Positions 51,874-58,723 of a stretch of DNA of 58,723 nt are shown in pieces (positions within the stretch are counted from its first letter, which is position 1; every line of letters begins with the position of its first letter). Location of the stretch: the NCBI GenBank assembly GCA_025765615.1, contig JAIVFJ010000359.1, positions 1-58,723 of the forward strand. The letters are read 5' to 3'. Below the pieces are notes generated by a model. The model had not been told where the DNA came from. It did not search any database and saw only the letters and a list, made by a program, of their open reading frames with translations. The translations under genes were made by a program, and so were the position numbers. The stretch comes from Zopfochytrium polystomum (Eukaryota > Chytridiomycota > Chytridiomycetes > Chytridiales > Chytridiaceae).

Positions 51874-54800
51874 GCAAGTCATTGAGATTTGGATTTTTGA
51901 ATGCCCATGGATCCTTAGCTGGACATTCAGATCAAGTTCAAGGAATTTTTTCAGATTTTCAAGTAGACTATATGTTGTTTTCAGATATTGGAATGTGGAG
52001 TTCTGACAGTATGAGTGCAGTTTGGGGTGTTGTTGCTGAGGCAAGGGGGGTGCCCCCTCCTTATCAACCTGGGCGGAATGTTGGAACAAGGGCAAAGAAG
52101 GGAGTGGCTGTTGTGGTGAGCGGAGATCTGGACAGTGATGCCCACCTCGTGGTGCAGACCCTGCACAGGTCCCCCAAGGGAGAATGGATCATTGTGAAGA
52201 TGTCGGAGCTGATTGTTGGATTGACATACTTTGCGCCAAGTGCACCTCTGGAGTCATTGCAGGAATTTCAAGACCAAGTTAGTCAAGTTAGCACTCTTAT
52301 GCCTGCAGCACCCTTTCTGATCATTGGAGACTTCAACATTTGGATGCGTGAATATGGATGCCGCACCTCTGCTCCTGCTGAACGTGTTTGCTGGCTACAG
52401 GACTGGCTGCGACCCCCTTCCCAGTGGAGGAGGGTTGCGCCGGTTCGTGGCCAGTGGACCACAATGACAGAGGGACGGGCTGGTGGACCTGGTGGACGGG
52501 GGGTCACTGATCTTCTGTTTGTCAACCAGCATGCTCTCCCCTTTGTTCAGAACCTGGTTGTCCATGATGACCCTTCAGAGTATGTTGGATTCTCAGATCA
52601 CAGGCTGTTGACCTTCACCTTCAATGGGGATCTGACCACCAAGCCCCCGTTTGAGCGCCTGAATGTTCGGAGACTCATGATGAGACAGACCAAGTATGCT
52701 AGCTGCCTTGAGAAGACCAGGAAACCCATCAGAGCCCAGATTCATTCAGTTTGGAAAGAAGTTGAAGCTGCCGCTGAGGCCGGAGAGCTCTGGACTTATG
52801 AGAGGCGTTTGGCTTGTGTGGATGCTGTTTCAGACTTGGTCGTGCAGTGGCTCATGGACAATGCTATTAAGGTGGCTGGGAAAGTTCGCTTTAGGGGTGG
52901 ATCTGGAGGACCAGAGATCCGGGAGAAGCATCTGGAGGAGCTAAAGCACCGTCGAGTGGAGGCGCGAAGGGCTGCTGAGGCTCACCCAGATGATGATCCT
53001 GTGGGGCAGAAGATGGCCTGGACTCAGTTTCGTCAGTGGAATAAGATTGTGAAGATTGCCATCAAGCGGTACAGGAAGCGTGTATATTCAGCTGTCCAGG
53101 ACTCTGCTGTGCGTGACTTTGCTGGTGAGGCCAAGCGCATCAAGTGTCAGAAGGCTCGTTCAGATAGGAGCCAGTGTGCCCTTGACCCCCAGAAGATGGG
53201 CCATTACGAAGACCATTTCCGCACAACCATAGGCCATGAGCCAACCGGAACTGATGTCCCTGACGCTGGGGCCCTCGAAGAATCAGCAGTTACTGTGAAC
53301 AAGGTCCCTCTGAAGCAGTCTGAAGTCTCCTGGATTAAGAAGGTTCATGTTGAAGAAGCCTGCAAGAATGCCCCCAGGGGCAAAGCCCCTGGAGAAGACA
53401 TGCTTTTTGGGGAGTTGGTCTCAATTGCTCCGCACTTGGTTGCTGCAGTCCTGCACAGATTCTTTCAGCTTGTGGCCTCTCTTCATGTGGTTCCTTCTCT
53501 GTGGTCTGTGGCCAATGTGGCCTTGGTCTACAAGAACAAGGGGCTCAACAGCGATGTTGCAAACTACAGACCCATCTCCTTGTGCTCTAGGATGCGACTT
53601 GTGTTTGAGCGAGTGATTGCACCCCAGGTTGAGCGCGTGGTTGAAGGGATGATCCACAGGGCGCAGGGAGGTTTCAGAAGAAAGCGGTCCACCATGGACC
53701 AGGCCTACACTTTGCATGAGCTTCAGCAGCTGAACCCCCAGATGCATGTGGTGTATTTGGACATTAAGGCTGCGTATGACTGCACAAACAGGAGTCTGGT
53801 GTGGGACTCCATCTGGTTTGCCAAGAATGACAAGAGTCGTAACTTTACAAGGACTCAACTGCTGCCGATCCTCAGATCTTTGTTTGATTTCAATGCATGC
53901 CAGCTGCTGGTACTTGGGAACAAGTCTGCTCAGATCCAAGTGACAAGAGGATTTCTCCAAGGCACAGTCCTGTCACCCATGCTGTTCAATGTTGCCATCA
54001 ACTCCTTGCCTCAGACATTGGCCATGTCTTTCAGGGACCACATGTTGACATTTAATGCAACCTCCCTAAACTCACTGCTCTTTGCTGATGACTCCTCTGT
54101 CTTTGCAAAGGATGCGACAGTACTTCAGAGAATGCTAGACAAGGTGCATGAGTGGTCCCTTAAGCGGGGGATGACATTTGCTGCCAGGAAGTGTGTCGCA
54201 GTTTCAGCCAAGAAGAATTTGAAGTTGAAGATGAATGGAGTGGAGATTCCCCAGGAGGAGTCTACTACCCAGTTGGGTCTTGTGCGCACCTGCAGGGGTA
54301 TTGACTTTGAGGCCTCACTGGCCATGAGACTGAGGAAAACAGAAAAGATGCTGGCCTTTTTGGCTGCTCGGGGTTTCAATGGCTGGGGCTTCAGGCCCGT
54401 GAGCTCTTACAGGGTTTACATGTGTTTCCTGAGACCAATGATGGAGTATGGGTTTGCACTGCGCCCCTTGACCCACACACAGCTGAAGGATGCGCAGAAA
54501 TTGCAGGAAAAATGCCTGCGGCAGGCGCTGTCACTGGGGAAGACCTCCTCAGGGGCGGCCCTGCATCTGATGTTTGGAGTGGTCCCTGTGGCAGCCAGGA
54601 ACAAGATGCTGAACGCTAGATACTTTTTCAGACTGCACCACATTCAGGATGCTCGCAACACAACAGCTCAGATGTACAGGCACATGGTGGAAAAGATTGC
54701 TTCAGGGGCCTCTGTGGGACAGTCCTTGACAAAGTTCTCGCTTGACTATACGGGTATTCAGGATTTTTTGGACTCTGTGAGGCGGCCTTCCTTTGTGGAG

Positions 54801-55652
54801 GTGCCACTTGTGGTTCCCACCACCAAGGCCTATGACATTGAGTTGCCAGTGGTGAGAACAAAGAACATTGAGGCTGCAGACATGCTGGCAATGCACAAGC
54901 GGGCTTTGGTGAGGTGCCAGCAGAAATCCTCCCCCACCGGGGTGGCTCAGGCTTTGGAGGTGCCTTCACACATGGGGCCATGCCAAGTTATTCGATCTGG
55001 TGCGGCATTTAACAGGAAGTGGCTCAGACACCTGCTGATGTGGATGGCTGGGATGGTAGCATTTCACCAACAGTGTGCAAGGGCTGACTGCGCAGAGAAG
55101 TGCACTAGGAGGCATGTTTTGGAGTGTTCAGGGGTTAAGGACAGGCTGGAGAGGCTGCATCCTGAGTTGATTCCCACGGCAGAGCAACAGGATTTGAACA
55201 TTTCAGCAGTGGATGTGGGCCTAAGGTCGCTGGTCTTTTGGGCCCCCTACAGTGCCAAAGCTGAGGACAAGATCTCTAAGGAGACTCGCATTGCCTCCAA
55301 GAAGATGGGAATGAAGCTGGCCAGAATGATCATGCAGATGCGCATTGAGTGTGGAGGACTTGCGAATTTCACTGATGCTTCAGAGACAACAGCAGCAGAG
55401 GAAGCAGAGGTCGTGGTGGAGGCAGGTCGTGTGGACCGACAGGATATGAGCATTCAGGAACGGATGGCAGCAGCCAGGGTGCGCAAGCTTGCAAGGTCAG
55501 TCATCATCACCACCTACGATCCAGTACGGAACAAACAGTGGCGGGAGTCAAGGGAAAAGTGGAAGAAGAAGGAAACGGAGGGTGTTGAGGGGACAGTGGA
55601 CGGCAATGGGCATGTGGACTCTGATTCAGAGGAGGAGGCCGGAGCTGGGTGA
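51870..55652 (+). CDS. ORF2 polyprotein (APE endonuclease, reverse transcriptase, CCHC) of A6
   Basis: 1,260 residues, MSKSLRFGFLNAHG. APE endonuclease (about 1-250): LNAHG, GDFNIW (about 152), GVTDLLFVN, FSDHRLLTF (about 240). Reverse transcriptase (about 490-800): NYRPISLCSRMRL, QGGFRRKRSTMDQAY, VYLDIKAAYDCTN (about 626), TRGFLQGTVLSPMLFN (about 693), FADDS (about 738). No RNase H motif is visible. CCHC knuckle near 1,065-1,085. The C-terminus is acidic. In known LINEs, APE nicks the target and RT copies element RNA from the nick. Here the target is inferred to be telomeric repeats, because every copy sits between TTAGGG units. Start codon overlaps the ORF1 stop, which suggests stop-restart translation. 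Confidence 0.95.
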   Translation: MSKSLRFGFLNAHGSLAGHSDQVQGIFSDFQVDYMLFSDIGMWSSDSMSAVWGVVAEARGVPPPYQPGRNVGTRAKKGVAVVVSGDLDSDAHLVVQTLHRSPKGEWIIVKMSELIVGLTYFAPSAPLESLQEFQDQVSQVSTLMPAAPFLIIGDFNIWMREYGCRTSAPAERVCWLQDWLRPPSQWRRVAPVRGQWTTMTEGRAGGPGGRGVTDLLFVNQHALPFVQNLVVHDDPSEYVGFSDHRLLTFTFNGDLTTKPPFERLNVRRLMMRQTKYASCLEKTRKPIRAQIHSVWKEVEAAAEAGELWTYERRLACVDAVSDLVVQWLMDNAIKVAGKVRFRGGSGGPEIREKHLEELKHRRVEARRAAEAHPDDDPVGQKMAWTQFRQWNKIVKIAIKRYRKRVYSAVQDSAVRDFAGEAKRIKCQKARSDRSQCALDPQKMGHYEDHFRTTIGHEPTGTDVPDAGALEESAVTVNKVPLKQSEVSWIKKVHVEEACKNAPRGKAPGEDMLFGELVSIAPHLVAAVLHRFFQLVASLHVVPSLWSVANVALVYKNKGLNSDVANYRPISLCSRMRLVFERVIAPQVERVVEGMIHRAQGGFRRKRSTMDQAYTLHELQQLNPQMHVVYLDIKAAYDCTNRSLVWDSIWFAKNDKSRNFTRTQLLPILRSLFDFNACQLLVLGNKSAQIQVTRGFLQGTVLSPMLFNVAINSLPQTLAMSFRDHMLTFNATSLNSLLFADDSSVFAKDATVLQRMLDKVHEWSLKRGMTFAARKCVAVSAKKNLKLKMNGVEIPQEESTTQLGLVRTCRGIDFEASLAMRLRKTEKMLAFLAARGFNGWGFRPVSSYRVYMCFLRPMMEYGFALRPLTHTQLKDAQKLQEKCLRQALSLGKTSSGAALHLMFGVVPVAARNKMLNARYFFRLHHIQDARNTTAQMYRHMVEKIASGASVGQSLTKFSLDYTGIQDFLDSVRRPSFVEVPLVVPTTKAYDIELPVVRTKNIEAADMLAMHKRALVRCQQKSSPTGVAQALEVPSHMGPCQVIRSGAAFNRKWLRHLLMWMAGMVAFHQQCARADCAEKCTRRHVLECSGVKDRLERLHPELIPTAEQQDLNISAVDVGLRSLVFWAPYSAKAEDKISKETRIASKKMGMKLARMIMQMRIECGGLANFTDASETTAAEEAEVVVEAGRVDRQDMSIQERMAAARVRKLARSVIITTYDPVRNKQWRESREKWKKKETEGVEGTVDGNGHVDSDSEEEAGAG

Positions 55653-55944
55653 CAGTTTGTGCAGTGTTTCAGGTGCAGTCCCTCGAACCTCATTTGTTAT
55701 CTATTTGTTTTCTTGTTGTTAAATCTCACCTCACCTCTGTGGATCCTCTCCTCTTTTTCCTTTTGACCTAGTTGCTGTTCTTTGTTTTTCTCTTCTGCCT
55801 TTTGATTCTCTACTTGGCACCACTTTCTTGCCTCTGGACATGTTTCTCCTATTTCATATGTATGCACTTTTTAACTTTCAAAGTTGCAGATTCCTCACCC
55901 TTTCCTTCGGGGGCGGGTTGGAGCGAATAAATCCCGTTGAAAAG

Positions 55945-55956
55945 TTAGGGTTAGGG
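55945..55956 (+). repeat. telomeric junction J12
   Basis: TTAGGGTTAGGG between the alpha tail of A6 and GACTTTTTCTTTC of A7. Confidence 0.95.
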
Positions 55957-56179
55957 GACTTTTTCTTTCTTCACATTCTCGTAGCGCGTCGAAGACCGCT
56001 CGAGGACGACGTCGCAAGGCAAAGTCAAGGTCGAACTTCGACTTCACCTGTCCAGAACAAACCAAACTCCCTTCGCAGCCGATCACCACCACACCCACCG
56101 CCACCGCCGCGCCTTCTGAAGCTGTCCTAGGCAGTCAAGAAATCGCCGGTAGTGCGCCGCAACCGCCGCCTCCGTTCCG

Positions 56180-57630
56180 CGGGACCGATTCAACGTCACA
56201 ACCGCTGAGGAATTCCACGCTCTCGAGCGTGATCTCTTCCGTTATCACCAGAAGGCCATTCGCTGCGACGATTGCGGGAAGCCACTTGTATCCAAGGGGA
56301 TCGCTGGCAATCCCAACTCAGTCTCAGGCGTCAAGCGGCTCTCCATCCATTGCACCAGTTGCAAACGATCGGCGTCGAGACGTTTCCACAAGGCGATCGC
56401 AGATCTGGACTCCACCGACGCAGACGACCTTGAAGCAGCTAACAGGCGCGTATACACTGCAGCAGCCTCTGCCGCACCTCCGATCTCCGCCCTACCCCCC
56501 GCCACACCATCCCAACCCAGTCGGCACCCAAAACAGCGCACCCCCCCGTCAATCGACACGCTGAACGCGAAACGAGGTCGGCCAGCATCGTGCGACGCCG
56601 CCCCTCCGCCCACCGGATCTGTGTCTGCATCCCGCGACACCGCGCTCCCCGCCCCCCCCGATAGTGACCCGTTCGACACGACGACGACAATTGGCTTGTT
56701 GACACCAACTTCAACATGGCGTCCCTCAGAACGATACGCCTACTTCACCGCAGCTATCTTCGCAACCGCACTCACCGGCGCACCCTCTGGTTCCGAATAT
56801 ACCATTATTCCCCCCAACCCACTAACGCCGAACTCATCAATTCATCGCCAACCAACAACGTAAATGGGAGCGCAGGAGCGCCTTAATCGACTCTCAAAGG
56901 ACAAGGACAAGTATTTTACGGAGACCATTGACGAGATGAAAGGAGGATTAACGAATTACAGGATACGATCAAGGAGAAGGATGCGCGCATCCGGGCGCTT
57001 GAGGCAGAGCTGAGCGCGCCCGCGAAGCGCGTCGGGATCGTAGGATTGATGACGAGGAGGAGGAGGAGGAAGGAGATGAGGGGGACGACGCTGAGCGGCG
57101 GTCGGTCGGGAAGGTGGCGATACGAAAGGAGAGGCCCCCGCCCCCCTCCCGTACAGCAGTAACGCGCAACCGAGCAGTGGTGGCTCTGCCGCTGCTCGCC
57201 GGCTTCCGCTAAGTTTTGCCGCAATGGCAGCTGCCCATGCTCCTGAACCGCTGTTTCCTAACAACTTCCGCAAGGCACTGAAGACAATTACTGACCCCAA
57301 GGTTGACACTGAGACCAAGCTCAAGCAGATCTTCAGACCCAGATCCTCCGTTGTCGAGGCGCGCCGCGCAGCGCCAGACTATGTCCCTCCTGCGTGGTCC
57401 CTTGACGGAGCGAAGTATGTTCCAGTCTATGTCAGACCAATCTTCAGATGTTGGCCGGGCTGCGCCCCGCCATAGTTTGAGACTGCTATTCACTGCTGCA
57501 AATGGATTCCCCCGAGTTCCTGAGATCTCCGTGATTGGCAAGCATGCATCGCTGATGGAATGCTGGGTTTTGGAATCTGAGAAGGCCAAGTTTGTGGCAG
57601 CCTGTAAAAGGCTGAGGTTGTGTGGATGAT
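56180..57630 (+). pseudogene. ORF1 remnant of A7
   Basis: Recognisable blocks in order: FNVTTAEEFHALERDLF, zinc ribbon CDDC ... GVKRLSIHCTSC (about 56185-56400), a coiled-coil piece (LQDTIKEKDARIRALEAEL, about 56955-57010), YVPVYVRP, RHSLRLLF and PRVPEISVIGKHASLMECWV (about 57415-57570). The frame changes several times. As in A6, no ATG precedes the conserved start; the corresponding codon is ACG. Confidence 0.8.
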
Positions 57631-57939
57631 GAGTGTGAACCCTGGGAAACCCTCACGCCTTCGATTGGGGGCTGAGGCTGAAGCTGCTGCTGCACGAGCC
57701 TTTGTGAGCCGCATTGCTGGATTGAACCACCCGACATTCCGCCCATCTGTGCTGCTGGCAAGTCTATCTGTGAATTTGTGCCCCGCCGGTTGTGGCTGAC
57801 CTGAAGGTGAAGCTTCGCGACCCGTCACACTTTCCACCAAGGGGAAGGAGCCGGAGACGGAGGCAGAACCTTTGGACACCCAAGCCCCGTGGGGCTGAAG
57901 ACACAAGCTTCCAGTGGTGCCGATGCTATGCTTGATGAT

Positions 57940-58723
57940 TGATGAACTTAGATTTGGATTTGTGAACTTGAACTGCTCGCTCTCAGGCATGTCAAGAACA
58001 TCGACCAAGCATTTTCAGATTCAGATTATATTTTGTTGGCGGACACTGGGGTGTGCGTGGGGGAAAGTAATCCATTGAGGGGGATGGTGGCAGAGTCTCG
58101 TGGGCCCCCCCCGGAGTATGTGGTGCGCCAGGCGATCGGACACAAGGGGAAGAAGGGGGGTGTCGATCCACAAGAGCAGGAGGATGGGGAAGACCTGGTG
58201 GTTCGACTTTGGAGAAGGACACAAAGGGGGAGTGGGTCATTGCGAGGATGTCAGAGATTATTATGGCAGTGGTGTACTTTGCACCCCTCGACGGATTTGG
58301 AGGTGCTTCAGTCATTCTCAGCAACAGCAGACAGGATGCTGGGGCTAATCCCCAGGCACCCTTTCTGATCATTGGAGATTTCAACACTTCACTGCAGGAG
58401 TACGGCTGTGCCCACTCGCAGCCCAGGCTGAGGGGGCTGGCGCGCTTGGATTGATGGTTCAGGATGGAGCCGGGTTGAGCCAGTTCGGGGCCAGTGGACC
58501 ACTTCTCACCTAGAATTGCTGGCCCTGCAGGCAGGGGAAGTCACTGACTTGCTCCTTGTGAATCGAGCGGACTTGGAGCTGTCATAACTTGGTTGTCCAT
58601 GACGCACCTGAGGAATACCTGGCTTTCACAGACCACAGGATGCTCACCTTGAGCTTCGAACACACTTGACCATGAAACCACCCTTTGAGAGACTGAATGT
58701 TCGCAGGCTGATGCTGAGACAAG
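57940..58723 (+). pseudogene. ORF2 5' part of A7 (APE endonuclease), frameshifted and cut by window end
   Basis: It begins ATGAACTTAGATTTGGATTT, like the ORF2 start of A6. Endonuclease blocks are visible in shifting frames: FLIIGDFNTSLQEYG (about 58360-58410), GQWTT, VTDLL, and the FTDHRML region at 58625-58645. The reverse transcriptase lies beyond the window. Confidence 0.8.

Larger units (their letters stand above)
49842..55944 (+). mobile_element. A6: full-length alpha-type telomeric LINE
   Basis: 6.1 kb, bounded on both sides by two telomeric units. Short leader, ORF1 (49888-51873), ORF2 (51870-55652) and a 292-nt 3' region ending GAATAAATCCCGTTGAAAAG. No long terminal repeats, no poly-A tail. 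Both frames are unbroken, so this is the best candidate for a recently active autonomous element. Its 5' third is CpG-rich, the rest CpG-poor. Confidence 0.95.
55957..58723 (+). mobile_element. A7: telomeric LINE with 5' end, beta-like ORF2, cut by the window end
   Basis: The 5' end (GACTTTTTCTTTCTTCAC ... GTCGCAAGGCAAAGTCAAGG) parallels that of A6. Both ORFs are present but broken by many 1-nt indels. The last 240 nt match A4 with about five indels and one substitution, which points to A7 being a beta-type copy. Confidence 0.9.

Noticed and set aside
32698..55956. TTAGGG units as a true chromosome end or long interstitial telomere
   Set aside because: Each site has only two units; they are junctions between elements and not a terminal tract.

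Overview
This window reads as a GC-rich, intron-bearing fungal chromosome arm that runs into a telomere-proximal repeat zone on its right. Evidence for a fungus: short introns (about 50-280 nt, GT-AG with one likely GC-AG), a secreted type-3 copper tyrosinase, a LysM-CAP secreted protein, a STAND/NACHT-WD40 receptor, and TTAGGG telomeric units. Evidence (inference only) for an early-diverging, zoosporic (chytrid-like) lineage rather than yeasts or mushrooms: a membrane adenylyl cyclase with two membrane bundles and two class III catalytic domains, a KDM3-type JmjC protein, and a TIR-containing NLR-like protein.

Left part (1-20.2 kb, GC-rich and CpG-rich). The 3' remnant of a tyrosinase paralogue (1-227), a complete tyrosinase gene (2231-4309), a 13-exon adenylyl cyclase gene (4747-10292), and on the minus strand a very large KDM3-like gene (11488-17678). 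The KDM3-like protein has two zinc-finger + JmjC modules; the first keeps the Fe(II) ligands, the second has lost them. These single-copy genes carry 1-nt frameshifts, mostly at homopolymers, more easily explained by residual sequencing error than by decay.

Middle part (20.2-32.7 kb). A clean five-exon gene (20901-26215) encodes a 1,691-residue PB1-like/TIR/NACHT/WD40 protein. Its WD40 tail has 12 nearly identical 126-bp units that differ mainly at a few surface positions, the signature of self-diversifying fungal NLR recognition domains. This locus is AT-rich and CpG-poor compared with its neighbours and is flanked by degraded duplicates of nearby sequence. A TPR pseudogene fragment and a broken LysM-LysM-CAP gene follow.

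Right part (32.7 kb to the end). An uninterrupted head-to-tail array of 12 retroelements, all in the same orientation. Every neighbouring pair is joined by the same 11-12 nt, i.e. two telomeric units (TTAGGGTTAGG[G]). Three kinds of element occur: (A) non-LTR retrotransposons with ORF1 (zinc-ribbon Gag-like protein) and ORF2 (APE endonuclease, reverse transcriptase, CCHC knuckle), in two subfamilies called alpha and beta here; (A-gag) elements that carry only ORF1 but end in the alpha or beta 3' tail; and (B) noncoding, hairpin-rich elements with their own conserved 3' end, one of which has a tRNA-like, Pol III-type head. The layout resembles the telomeric retroelement communities of Drosophila (HeT-A/TART) and silkworm (TRAS/SART), but with a fixed two-unit spacer. 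I consider this array the most likely undescribed system in the window. The NLR-like gene with its reshuffling WD40 units is the second.
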